From an uncultured Saprospiraceae bacterium (GTDB lineage Bacteria > Bacteroidota > Bacteroidia > Chitinophagales > Saprospiraceae), in assembly GCA_937928405.1 (NCBI GenBank), contig CALFWZ010000014.1, forward strand, positions 1 through 64,000: a stretch of DNA of 64,000 nt, written 5' to 3'. Below the pieces are notes generated by a model that was given only the letters and a program-made list of their open reading frames with translations, did no database searches and was not told the origin of the DNA. A program made the position numbers and the translations under genes. Of this stretch, positions 44,468-53,300 are shown piece after piece (the stretch's first letter is position 1; each line of letters opens with the position of its first letter).

Positions 44468-45247
44468 CTAGAATAGCGAAAATATCAATTGATGCACGTT
44501 AAACAATTTAATAATCGCCAACGTAACGATAACCACTAACAAACGATACGCCCATAAGTTCGCTTGCGCATAACGGGAAGCAAAAGTAGCTGCCCACCAG
44601 CCACCGGTCGTTTGTCCCACAGCCATCAAAGCACCCATCTTCCAGTCGATTAATCCTTTCCATTGAAAAATAGCAATGACAACAATCGTATAAGCCATAA
44701 TGACAAAACTTTTTACGGCATTGGCGTCGGTCATACTATGACGAGCACCCAAGACCATGACTGCCAAAAAGAAAATCCCCATTCCCATTTGGATAAAACC
44801 GCCGTAAAAACCGATGGCTAAAAATCCAGGAATAATCAGCCAGTAATTGCGTTTAATTGTCAGATCCGTTTCGCGTAGCCAGCGTTTGGGTTTGACGAGA
44901 ATCACCAAAAACATGGCGATCATCATAAAACTAAATACTTGCTTGAATTGTTCGTTGCTGACCCAGACGGCGACGAGTACACCAAAGATGGCACCGATAA
45001 TAGTGGGAATACCATAGACCCAACTACGTTCTAAATCCAGTTTGCCATTTTTGTAAAAAATCCAACTGCCCGCTGCGGTTTGAGAAAAAATACCCACCCG
45101 ATTGGTCCCATTGGCAACGTTGGGCGGAAGCCCTAAGACTTCCGTCAAAATGGTCAGCGTAATGGCCGATCCATTACCAGCCAAGGTATTAATAACGCCA
45201 GCAATGCCACCTCCGATGATGGCAATCAAATAATGGTAAAGTTCCAT
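44468..45247 (-). CDS. TauE/SafE-family sulfite/sulfonate exporter-like permease
   Basis: A 259-residue protein with about eight helices. The starting IAIIGGGIAGVINTLAGNGSAI and the second-half FIQMGMGIFFLAVMVLGA are the paired TauE motifs. Members move anions such as sulfite, sulfoacetate or organic acids. The start codon overlaps the epimerase stop by one base (TAATG), so the two are translated together. That links the transporter to acyl-CoA metabolism, perhaps exporting an organic acid, which is speculative. Confidence 0.87.
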   Translation of the reverse strand: MELYHYLIAIIGGGIAGVINTLAGNGSAITLTILTEVLGLPPNVANGTNRVGIFSQTAAGSWIFYKNGKLDLERSWVYGIPTIIGAIFGVLVAVWVSNEQFKQVFSFMMIAMFLVILVKPKRWLRETDLTIKRNYWLIIPGFLAIGFYGGFIQMGMGIFFLAVMVLGARHSMTDANAVKSFVIMAYTIVVIAIFQWKGLIDWKMGALMAVGQTTGGWWAATFASRYAQANLWAYRLLVVIVTLAIIKLFNVHQLIFSLF

Positions 45248-45648
45248 TATTCTACGATTCGTTGACAGAGTTCTACCAAAACGCTATTAGCAGATTTAGG
45301 ATGAATAAAGCAAACTAGTTTGTTGTCTGCTCCACGCTTGGGTTTGTCATTGAGTAAGCGAAAACCTTCTTTGCGTAGTCGTTCCATTTCCGCATAAATA
45401 TCTTTGACTTCAAAAGCAATATGGTGAATTCCTTCTCCTCGCTTTTCGATATGTTTGGCGATGGCGCTTTCCGGTCCAGTGGCTTCGAGTAATTCTATTT
45501 TAGAATATCCGGTTTTAAAAAAAGAAGTATTGACCTGTTCTGATTCAACCGACTCAATTTTATAATGTTTTTTACCGATTAGAAGTGCGTAGAGTTCGTT
45601 GGCAGCTGCTAAGTCTTTGACGGCGATGCCGATATGTTCTAATTTCAT
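45247..45648 (-). CDS. mce: Methylmalonyl-CoA epimerase
   Basis: A 133-residue glyoxalase-fold enzyme that converts (S)- to (R)-methylmalonyl-CoA. It has EHIGIAVKDLAAA with the metal-binding His, GIHHIAFEV with a second His, and LVELCQ with the metal Glu near the C terminus. Methylmalonyl-CoA mutase itself is not in the window, where icmF is the only mutase. It is the first gene of a two-gene unit with the TauE-type permease. Confidence 0.92.
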   Translation of the reverse strand: MKLEHIGIAVKDLAAANELYALLIGKKHYKIESVESEQVNTSFFKTGYSKIELLEATGPESAIAKHIEKRGEGIHHIAFEVKDIYAEMERLRKEGFRLLNDKPKRGADNKLVCFIHPKSANSVLVELCQRIVE

Positions 45649-45767
45649 GTTTTTTTAATGAAAATTTTTAATAAATAATGGTTGCGATCGTATTTGCTCT
45701 TTTTAAGAACTAGCCTATTTACCTTTTAATGTTTAAAGTAAATAGGAAGAATTGATTCCTTTTGTTT

Positions 45768-46208
45768 TTATTCAATCTCTTCAGTTTGAGCGTTTAAATA
45801 ATCTATAAACGCTTGAATATCTTTTTCTTTTGGTTTTTCTTTTCTCCAATCTTCATAGAACCAATTTTCTCTTATATATCCAACAGCTAATGGCTTATAA
45901 ACTCTTTTAATTCTAAAATTTTTTATTCGTTTTGTTGGTATTGCTATTTTTATAAACCTTCTTGTTTTTCTTGGTATACCAAGCACAACCATTGTTTCAT
46001 GTGCCGTTCCGGGATATTCTGGTAAGCAATATACCTTTGCGTTTGGTCTAAACTGTTTTGTTCCTCTTCTTATTTCTTTATGTTCGCTATAAAAATGTTT
46101 ATCTACAATATTACCAATTATACAAAGCTCACTTTCAGGTGAACTTTCAAGGTCTATCGCTTTTTCCCTTGAGTTAAAAAATTATTTTATAAATTTTAGT
46201 ATTTCCAT
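45768..46208 (-). pseudogene. Unknown gene with an in-frame TAA at codon 9
   Basis: From ATG 46208 the frame reads MEILKFIK, a TAA (46182-46184), then FFNSREKAIDLES and 125 further open codons. No in-frame ATG follows until M-VVLGIPRK (45992), in mid-domain. The continuing frame is protein-like, with CIIGNIVDKHFYSEHKEI, RPNAKVYCLPEYPG and KTRRFIKIAIPTKRI. I recall similar hypothetical proteins but no function. A run of T sits beside the stop. Either the gene is dead, a non-ATG start after the stop is used, or the base call is wrong. The DNA is much more AT-rich than its neighbours. Confidence 0.6.
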
Positions 46209-46438
46209 ATTGTTAGTAATATGAATTAATTTTCACTTGCTAGTTTATTCCTCAGCACGTAACTCGACATTAGATTGCAAATCAAGAGCATTATTAATTA
46301 AGAAAGCCAACGGATTTTTATTACTAGAGATGGTTTTATAGTATTGATTCTATGTTGTCAAAAATGGAGTTTACAACGGTGTGTAATGGTTCGGGCATGT
46401 GTCGTTCGACTGAATTAAAGGATGGACATATGCCTACC

Positions 46439-47581
46439 TTAGACTTCGTCTTTTTCTTTTTTTCTATCATTAATAATATAAATAGTGGCTCTTGCTTTTC
46501 CGATGCGCTGTATCATTCCTTCAGAGGCTAAATAAGCCATATCTTTTTTTAGCGTATAACTTTTATAATCTGTCATGGCCTCAATAACATCTTTGATTTT
46601 TACAGGTTCGTTTTCTTTGATAAATCTAAATAATTCCTTTTGTCTATTATTTAAATAACTTTTCTTTTCTTTTATATGTTGATATCGATTTTCGAGTTTA
46701 ACAATAGTCTGTTCTAAAGTCTCTAAAAAGAATAAAAGCCATTTGTTGATTTTCTCAGATTTTTTGTAACGATTTTTCTGTCCATCCATTAAAGCGTTAT
46801 AGTAATCTTTTTTTCGTTTTTCGATCTCTAATTCCATGGATGAAAACTGAATGAAATCATAATTATTTTGTAATAAAATTAAAGTGGTTAGTAATCTTGA
46901 TAATCTTCCGTTACCATCTTGAAATGGATGAATTGATAAAAATTCATAAATAAAAGTTGCTATTACTATCAGTGGATGAATAATTTCTTCTTCTAAATTT
47001 TGATTTGTCCATTTTAGTAATTCCGCCATTTCTTGCTTGACCAAGAACGGTTCTGTCGTGTTAAAGATTACTTTTTGTCTGCCGCCAGGATAATTAGCAA
47101 CTACTTTGTTGGATAATTTTTTGTATTGACCTCTATGATGTTCATCTTTACTACTTTTACTTAAAAGTAATTTGTGTAGGTGGTAAATATGATTCTCCTT
47201 TAAGTTTATTTCTGTGTAGGAATCAATTATTAAATTTAATACTTCATAATAACCATAAACTTCTTGCTCATCTCTTGTTTTAAATTCACTGATCTTGATG
47301 GAGTTAAGTAAGTCCGCTACTTCCTCATTCGTTAGAGTAGATCCTTCTATTCTTGTTGAAGAGCCTATACTCTCAATTGAGGCAATTTTCTTTAATTCTT
47401 TTAGATATTTTGATTCTTTTTCTCCTAATCCGACCCACTTACCTTTAAATGAGTCAATTACACTTATTTTTTTAATGATTTTCTGCGTAGTTTTAAAATC
47501 AAACTCTAACTTAGATTCCATAGTAGCTAATTGATCCTTTAATTTATTTTCAATATTACTATGAAAAATCGAATTATTCAA
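46439..47581 (-). CDS. Fic-domain protein (class II, self-inhibited type)
   Basis: A 380-residue protein. Fic proteins transfer AMP or other groups to target proteins. The catalytic motif HPFQDGNGRLSR (218-229) is intact, with H218 as the general base. The inhibitory motif S75-xxx-E79-G80 (SSTRIEG) lies before the Fic domain, as in class II Fic proteins. A C-terminal winged-helix region (about 305-370) follows. The gene sits in a very AT-rich patch beside a broken gene, so horizontal acquisition is plausible. No partner antitoxin is needed in this class. The 46209-46438 stretch shows no gene. Confidence 0.9.
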   Translation of the reverse strand: MNNSIFHSNIENKLKDQLATMESKLEFDFKTTQKIIKKISVIDSFKGKWVGLGEKESKYLKELKKIASIESIGSSTRIEGSTLTNEEVADLLNSIKISEFKTRDEQEVYGYYEVLNLIIDSYTEINLKENHIYHLHKLLLSKSSKDEHHRGQYKKLSNKVVANYPGGRQKVIFNTTEPFLVKQEMAELLKWTNQNLEEEIIHPLIVIATFIYEFLSIHPFQDGNGRLSRLLTTLILLQNNYDFIQFSSMELEIEKRKKDYYNALMDGQKNRYKKSEKINKWLLFFLETLEQTIVKLENRYQHIKEKKSYLNNRQKELFRFIKENEPVKIKDVIEAMTDYKSYTLKKDMAYLASEGMIQRIGKARATIYIINDRKKEKDEV

Positions 47582-47682
47582 TTTTTATCCGATTTTTATT
47601 CGATTCTCCAACTATCTAGAAACGGGCAAACAAGCCAACTGGCATTTTCTAGAGAAAAAAATAGGGATGACTCATGTTATTC

Positions 47683-48471
47683 CTACAAAGATTTTGTTCG
47701 TCCCCCATCCACTACCAAGTTCGTTCCCGAAATATAAGCCGCAGCAGGGCTTGCTAAAAAGGCCACGGCTGATCCAATTTCAGCAGGAGTAGCAAAGCGT
47801 CCAAGAGGAATCGTCTTTTTCATTTTTGTAGCTTCTTCGTCTCGAGTTGTTCCGTTTTTTGCGGCTCGCGCGTTAAAGATATCCTCTAGGCGTCCAGTGG
47901 ACGTAGAACCAGGCAGCAAATTATTGACCGTAATTCCGTGCGGACCTAATTCATTGGCCAGGGTTTTTGACCAGTTGGCTACGGCTCCACGGATCGTGTT
48001 GGAGACGGCAAGTCCAGTGATGGGTTGTTTGACGGAAGTAGAAATAATATTGATGATTCTACCATATCCGTCTTTCATCATTCCTTTGACCACGATGGAG
48101 GCGAGGAGTTGATTACAAATAAGATGATTATTAAAAGCGGTGAGAAAAGCTTCTGGAGAAGCATCTAGAATAGGTCCAGATGGTGGTCCGCCTGTGTTAT
48201 TAATCAGAATATGAATCGGTTTAATGGTCAGGAGGCCCGTAATTTTTTTTCTCAAATCTGCTTGGTCGCTAAAGTCTGCCACGAGAAAATCATGGTCTTG
48301 TTTATCGACGATTAATGCTAATTCGTTGACGACGTCACTAAGCGCTTCTGCACTACGAGAAACGATGGTGACATTGGCACCTAGCTTGGCCAATTCAAGG
48401 GCGGTAGCTTTCCCAATTCCTTTACTGCCGCCACAGACGAGCGCATTTTTTCCGGATAGATCTAAATTCAT
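47683..48471 (-). CDS. SDR-family oxidoreductase with a non-canonical active site
   Basis: A 262-residue short-chain dehydrogenase fold. NALVCGGSKGIGKATALEL is the cofactor loop, NNTGG replaces the usual NNAG, and VAFLASPAAAYISGTNLVVDGG closes the fold. At the catalytic YxxxK position the sequence reads SNTIR (aligned S and R), so the classical Tyr and Lys are missing. A subgroup with this SN-xx-R pattern is common among SDR proteins. The reaction is unknown. It is divergent from lpxH. Confidence 0.86.
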   Translation of the reverse strand: MNLDLSGKNALVCGGSKGIGKATALELAKLGANVTIVSRSAEALSDVVNELALIVDKQDHDFLVADFSDQADLRKKITGLLTIKPIHILINNTGGPPSGPILDASPEAFLTAFNNHLICNQLLASIVVKGMMKDGYGRIINIISTSVKQPITGLAVSNTIRGAVANWSKTLANELGPHGITVNNLLPGSTSTGRLEDIFNARAAKNGTTRDEEATKMKKTIPLGRFATPAEIGSAVAFLASPAAAYISGTNLVVDGGRTKSL

Positions 48472-48645
48472 TTTTTTTTGACGTTATCGGTTGATAAATT
48501 ATTTCTAATTTAGTGGTTTGTTATCATGATTATGAGTAAAGGTAGTGCTTATTAAGTTCTAAGCGAAAGAATTTTTGCTTCATAATTGAAACGTCCGCCT
48601 TTTAGTTAGACAAGCGCTTAACTGGCTAACCAGCTAATTACAAGA

Positions 48646-49419
48646 ATGAATAAAGATAAAATATATTTTGCGTCGGATTTCCATTTGGGATCGGATGGAA
48701 AACTGACGAGTCGGGAACGAGAAAAGCAGATTGTGCGCTGGTTGGAGTTCATTCGAACGGATGCCGCGGCGATATACTTGGTCGGTGATATTTTTGATTT
48801 TTGGTTTGAGTATAAAACCGTGGTACCGAGAGGTTATTTGCGATTTTTTGGAAAATTGCGGGAGCTGCGCGACGAAGGCATCAAGATTTATTTTTTTACA
48901 GGCAACCATGATATGTGGATGTTTGATTATTTCGAAAAAGAATTAGAAATTCCAGTTTATCGGGCGCCCATTACGCGAAAGTTTGGGAATAAAAACTTTT
49001 TTATTGGTCATGGAGATGGTTTAGGTCCGGGAGATCATGGATATAAATTTTTGAAAAAAATACTATCCAATCCACTCTGTCAATGGTTGTACGCGCGGCT
49101 CCACCCCAATTTTGCCCTCTGGCTAATGCAATTTTCTTCTGGTAAAAGCCGGGCAATGGAACATGGCATTCCGGCCTTTCAGGGACCGGAGAAAGAATGG
49201 CTGGCTATTTTTGCGAATACCTACCAAGCCAATCCACCAATTGATTATTTTATTTTCGGGCATCGACATTTGACCATTGATTGTACGCTAAATGAGCCAC
49301 CAGGACGTTATATTAACCTTGGAGAGTGGTTACATACCTGTTCTTATGGGGTATTTGACGGTCACGAACTGGAAATTAGATTTTTTGAAAATGATGATGG
49401 AAAAATTATTAAGGTTTAA
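48646..49419 (+). CDS. lpxH: UDP-2,3-diacylglucosamine diphosphatase
   Basis: Lipid A pathway phosphoesterase that makes 2,3-diacylglucosamine-1-phosphate at the inner membrane. The 257 residues show the full metal site: ASDFHLGS, LVGDIFDFWFEY, FTGNHD, GHGDG and FGHRH. It is slightly longer than E. coli LpxH (240). It indicates that the organism makes lipopolysaccharide, in line with the Wzx/Wzz/Wzy genes. It overlaps the next gene by about 29 nt. Confidence 0.94.
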   Translation: MNKDKIYFASDFHLGSDGKLTSREREKQIVRWLEFIRTDAAAIYLVGDIFDFWFEYKTVVPRGYLRFFGKLRELRDEGIKIYFFTGNHDMWMFDYFEKELEIPVYRAPITRKFGNKNFFIGHGDGLGPGDHGYKFLKKILSNPLCQWLYARLHPNFALWLMQFSSGKSRAMEHGIPAFQGPEKEWLAIFANTYQANPPIDYFIFGHRHLTIDCTLNEPPGRYINLGEWLHTCSYGVFDGHELEIRFFENDDGKIIKV

Positions 49420-50239
49420 AATAAAAGGGATATTGTTTGGATGGTTATTGCCACTCTTGGTGATGGGACAATCAGAGCAAAAGCCGTTGGATTATGCGCT
49501 GCTTCATACCTTAGATATTTCTTCCGCGGTCTTTACGACCGATCAGTTACGCAATGTTTATACCGTCACGAAGACCAATGAAGTCATCAAATATACGCCG
49601 GCGGGACAGGTACAATTCCGATACAATAACAATACCTTGGGTGCTCTGAACTTCATTGATGCGACTGATCCATTTAACTTATTATTGTTTTATCCAGATT
49701 TTAGAAGAGTGATTTTACTAGATAGAACGTTAAGTGAGACGGGGGCTTTTGATTTATTTAATTTGGATGTGATTGATGTGCCAGCGGTGGGGATTTCTAG
49801 TGATAATAATCTCTGGATGTATGATGATATAAAATTTATTCTAAAAAAAATAGATCGTAACGGAAAGGTCGTGCAAGCAAGCAATAATCTTAGTTTGGTG
49901 CTAGGGAAAACGTTAATGCCAAACTTTATTTTAGAACGAAATAATGGCTTATACGTAAATGATCCCGAAGCAGGGATTTTGGTTTTTGATCTATTTGGTA
50001 ATTATACCAAGACCATTGATATAAAAGGGTTGACGCAATTTCAGATTGTAGACCAGCAGCTGATCTACTGGCAGGATGGTAAGTTGAATGTTTTTAATTT
50101 AAAATCTTTACAAACGCGTTCCCTAGATTTAGCGTTACCACCGGGAGAAGAACAAATGGTGCGCATAGAAAAGGACCGACTCTATGTAAGAACCGGTCCT
50201 TCCCTTAATATTTATCAGATCAAGTCTGCGGTGGATTAG
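49391..50239 (+). CDS. Secreted beta-propeller-like protein of unknown function
   Basis: A 282-residue protein (start at one of three consecutive ATGs, 49391-49397). A signal peptide (ILFGWLLPLLVMGQ) is followed by a beta-rich region with repeated D-N and aromatic turns, such as TDQLRNVYTVTKTNEVIKY and SSDNNLWMYDD, which resembles an NHL or six-bladed propeller. The function is not known to me. The start lies inside lpxH, so the two are co-expressed. Its stop overlaps the frr stop by 3-4 nt on the opposite strand, and a hairpin (AAGGACCG/CGGTCCTT) lies in its last codons. Confidence 0.75.
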   Translation: MMMEKLLRFKIKGILFGWLLPLLVMGQSEQKPLDYALLHTLDISSAVFTTDQLRNVYTVTKTNEVIKYTPAGQVQFRYNNNTLGALNFIDATDPFNLLLFYPDFRRVILLDRTLSETGAFDLFNLDVIDVPAVGISSDNNLWMYDDIKFILKKIDRNGKVVQASNNLSLVLGKTLMPNFILERNNGLYVNDPEAGILVFDLFGNYTKTIDIKGLTQFQIVDQQLIYWQDGKLNVFNLKSLQTRSLDLALPPGEEQMVRIEKDRLYVRTGPSLNIYQIKSAVD

Positions 50240-50799
50240 ATCGTCATGATATCCTTTTCTTTAGCTTCGATCATCTTAGCGATTTTACTATTGAATTTTT
50301 CTACAGATTCCTGTACCTCATTTTCTTTTCGTTTGCCTTGATCTTCTGGATAACCATCTTTGACCGATTTCTTTATAAAATCCATCGCTTTTTGACGATT
50401 ATTTCGGATAGATACTTTTGCTTCCTCGCCGAGTGATTTAGACTTTTTAACCAAATCTTTTCTTCGTTCCTCCGTTAGTGGTGGAATATTGAGAATCACC
50501 ATTTCTCCATTATTTTGAGGCGTGATTCCGAGATTAGCTTCAAAAATACATTTCTCAATTGGGCCGATCATGGGTTTTTCCCACGGCTGAATACTGATGG
50601 TTCTAGAATCAGAGAGGATGATATTGGCTACCTGATTTAAGGGCGTTGGCGATCCGTAATAATCGACCATCAGGCCGTTTAGCATAGAAGGCGAAGCCTT
50701 GCCCGCACGAACTTTGAGCAGCTCGTTTTCGAGATGTTCGATTGTTTCGTGCATTCCTTTTTCCGCCTTTTTAATAGTTGCTATTACTTCTTCGTGCAT
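50236..50799 (-). CDS. frr: Ribosome recycling factor
   Basis: Splits the post-termination ribosome with EF-G. The 187 residues match the normal length. LLKVRAGKASPSMLNGLMVDYYG, ILSDSRTISIQPWEKPMI and IPPLTEERRKDLVKK are the diagnostic segments. pyrH, the usual upstream partner, is absent. The gene upstream on the same strand is the PIN-like one, 12 nt away, so those two may be co-transcribed. Confidence 0.97.
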   Translation of the reverse strand: MHEEVIATIKKAEKGMHETIEHLENELLKVRAGKASPSMLNGLMVDYYGSPTPLNQVANIILSDSRTISIQPWEKPMIGPIEKCIFEANLGITPQNNGEMVILNIPPLTEERRKDLVKKSKSLGEEAKVSIRNNRQKAMDFIKKSVKDGYPEDQGKRKENEVQESVEKFNSKIAKMIEAKEKDIMTI

Positions 50800-50811
50800 A
50801 ATAGTTATGAT

Positions 50812-51570
50812 TTAAAAATTGTATTTAATAATTCCTTTGCGAACTTCGATCTGTTTATTTTCTACTAACATATTAATAATTTGATCTGCCTGTCCGTCGT
50901 CGTCTTCAATTCCCTGATGAAAGAGCGCAATATAGTCTCTTAATAAAATTACTTCAGCGGGGCGATTTCCTGTGTATTGTAGTCGTTGTACCGTTTCTAG
51001 GGCTTTACTTTCGATATCCTGTTTGTTGATGGTCTTAGATGTTTCGGTACTCGTTTCTGCGCTGCGGGAAGTTTCTTTCTTTGTCACAGTGGCAGTTGTT
51101 TCACTAAGATCAATCCGGAGATCGGTTTCTGTTTCAAATTCTGCTGCTTCGTCGTCTAGTAGGTACGTTTCTTCTTCTAAATCTTCTATTTCAAATTCTG
51201 CTTCTGTTTGTTCGACGGTTACTCTAAGACAATTTCTTCCGCCCTGATTGATAAAATCAATGAGGGGATCTAAATTGGTAGAGCTAGATAAGATCGCAAA
51301 TTCGATTTCTTCGGATAGTTTTTCATCTAGTTTTCCCAATAAAAAAGAAAGATGAAATTCCAATGAATCCGAATCAGTAGATTTGGCTACGATCCATTTT
51401 GCATTTTTTCCCATTCGTTGCATAGCTAGAACCAGCGGAAAAGGAATTTGTTGTTCTTGTGGTCGAATCAAAACGAAAAGTTTGCTACAAACTTTTTCGA
51501 GTTTTTCAAAATTAATGTGTTGCAGTGTCCTAAATTCAGTAAATACAAATCGTTTTTTCTTGATACTCAT
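50812..51570 (-). CDS. PIN-like domain protein with acidic linker
   Basis: A 252-residue protein that I recognise only in part. Residues about 15-120 look like a PIN-like fold (LFVLIRPQEQQIPFPLVLA, EFAILSSSTNLDPLIDFI), but the expected acidic cluster of active nucleases is not complete. An acidic Glu/Thr-rich linker (about 125-185) follows, then a helical tail (RPAEVILLRDYIALFHQG). I use ATG 51570. The frame is open upstream to 51639. It lies 12 nt from frr. An RNA-related role is a guess from fold and context. Confidence 0.5.
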   Translation of the reverse strand: MSIKKKRFVFTEFRTLQHINFEKLEKVCSKLFVLIRPQEQQIPFPLVLAMQRMGKNAKWIVAKSTDSDSLEFHLSFLLGKLDEKLSEEIEFAILSSSTNLDPLIDFINQGGRNCLRVTVEQTEAEFEIEDLEEETYLLDDEAAEFETETDLRIDLSETTATVTKKETSRSAETSTETSKTINKQDIESKALETVQRLQYTGNRPAEVILLRDYIALFHQGIEDDDGQADQIINMLVENKQIEVRKGIIKYNF

Positions 51571-51737
51571 AGTATATTTTGGAGCTGTAAAAATGGATAA
51601 TCCCTTCCTTGGTGCAGGTATTGAGTTTGCAAAAAGCATTCCTAACAGTCTGCTAATTACAGCGAAATTATAAAATAAAAATTCATGTTGATTTTCGGGT
51701 GGCTAAGTTATAGTAAAATCAGCGAGGATCAAAATAA

Positions 51738-51771
51738 AACCCTAAAAACTGAGTAATCAGCTTTTAGGGTT
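51738..51771 (-). terminator. Terminator after the membrane zinc peptidase gene
   Basis: AACCCTAAAA pairs with TTTTAGGGTT, with an inner CTGA-GTAA-TCAG hairpin. On the minus strand it is followed by a T-rich stretch. Confidence 0.82.
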
Positions 51772-51825
51772 GATAAGCACCTCTGACAATATTTTTATTT
51801 CGAAAATATTCCCAAAGGAAATATT

Positions 51826-52524
51826 TTATCGTCTTCTGCTACTTGAATATCTGAAGAGCAAATACACTAAGATTACTAGAGAAGATAAGGCAGCAGAAAC
51901 GTATGTCATGGCAGCCCACCATAAAGCATCTTTTGCACCCTCTTGCTCAGCTCCTGCTGTTGCTCCACTTTCGTCCAACCAGACCAAGGCACGCTTACTT
52001 GCATCAAATTCAACTGGTAAGGTGATAAAAGCAAACAAAGTAGTTACAGCAAAAGCAATAATCACAGCGAGTAATAATTGTGGAATTGAACCAGCCATCA
52101 TCAGCGCGATCATCAATCCGTATCCTTGAGCGATAGAAGCTACTTTTACCATAGGTACGAGCTTTGAGCGCATGGTCAAAAAGGAGTAAGCCTCTGCATG
52201 CTGAACGGCATGTCCACATTCGTGTGCTGCTACCGCTGCTGCCGCTACGTGCCGGCCATCGTGTACATCTGGGCTTAAAGAAACCGTTTTTGTAACTGGA
52301 TTGTAGTGGTCCGTTAATGTTCCGGTGCCACGGACAATTTTTACATCATTGATACCATAATATGCGAGCATTTCAGCCGCAATATCTTTTCCGCTTTGTC
52401 CTTTACTTAAAGCAACTTTACTGTATTGGGCAAATTTTGATTTTAAACGACCACTTACTGCAGCTCCAATCATAGTCATGACCCCAGCAATAGCGTAATA
52501 AATCATATAATCCATATTATACAT
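51826..52524 (-). CDS. Membrane-bound zinc metallopeptidase (YugP type)
   Basis: A 232-residue integral membrane protein. HECGHAVQH (H101, E102, H105) is the zinc site between two hydrophobic regions: a first helix near 5-22, then pairs near 120-165 and after 200. The composition and length match the YugP/DUF-type zinc peptidase family of Bacteroidota and Firmicutes. Cleavage targets are unknown. It stands alone, with 776 bp before rho on the opposite strand. Confidence 0.9.
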   Translation of the reverse strand: MYNMDYMIYYAIAGVMTMIGAAVSGRLKSKFAQYSKVALSKGQSGKDIAAEMLAYYGINDVKIVRGTGTLTDHYNPVTKTVSLSPDVHDGRHVAAAAVAAHECGHAVQHAEAYSFLTMRSKLVPMVKVASIAQGYGLMIALMMAGSIPQLLLAVIIAFAVTTLFAFITLPVEFDASKRALVWLDESGATAGAEQEGAKDALWWAAMTYVSAALSSLVILVYLLFRYSSSRRR

Positions 52525-53300
52525 AGGCGATATTTTAATTTTTAAGTTAACAAACTTGGGTAGGAGAAAGTTAAACCTCCTCGAAACACCCTGTATTTGA
52601 AGCTAAATAACTAACTTCTCTACTTAATCTGACCTAAAATAAGTAATTAAGTCACATTTATAATAGCTCATTATAGCGTTATTTTTTTTAACGTTGACGA
52701 TGTAATAAGAGATTCGTTAAAAAAAGCTAAATTTTAAGGTTAATATTAAGATATTTAGATATAAAAGGTGATAAAATGGCTTTTAACAAAACATTGTGGA
52801 TAAATTATCGTTTCTTTTTGCAAGGATAATATTTGGATTTATAAAATATTGTGTATTTTTACGCCGTAAGAAAGTTAATCACGCCTGTTTTTTACTTTTT
52901 CATCATTAATTCCCGAATATTATTGAACTTAAACATGTTTAAGTAGTATTCCTCTTAATTCCCACTTTTCATCATTCCTCTTTATATTATACCCCCTATT
53001 AGGTTTAAAGGTTTATAAATGTGAGGCTTAATTGAAATAAACAATACTTACAGGCAGGTCAACAGTTCCACATTCGACATTTCCCGTTTGAATCTAGAAG
53101 CAAATAAGTGGACAGCTTAAAAGTACAGCCCATGTCCATAAACTTATCAAATCAAAGATATATTATCAAATAACGTGAAAATAATTATAACACGAACGTC
53201 TAAGTAGAAGGACCTAATCATTTATTCTAACAACAATCAGGAAATTTTACTTACTAACCTAACAATAATTGAATAATTACTTTTCTTAAAAAACACTTGT
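52525..53300. other. Long AT-rich region between the zinc peptidase gene and rho
   Basis: Contains no convincing gene. The most distinct feature is an 18-bp perfect palindrome, ACTTAAACATGTTTAAGT (52927-52944). The last 200 bp before rho carry A/C-rich stretches with few G, which is how Rho-loading RNA sites look. The length suggests a long regulated rho leader. Confidence 0.5.
52927..52944. promoter_or_regulatory. 18-bp perfect palindrome upstream of rho
   Basis: ACTTAAACATGTTTAAGT is self-complementary over its full length. It is a possible operator for a dimeric regulator. Confidence 0.45.

Noticed and set aside
46209-46438. Possible gene remnant between the Fic gene and the broken gene
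   Set aside because: Short frames on both strands are interrupted and no recognisable segment was found.
49292-49390. Upstream extension of the propeller-like gene into lpxH
   Set aside because: The extension reads as out-of-frame lpxH. The signal peptide begins right after the ATG cluster at 49391-49397.
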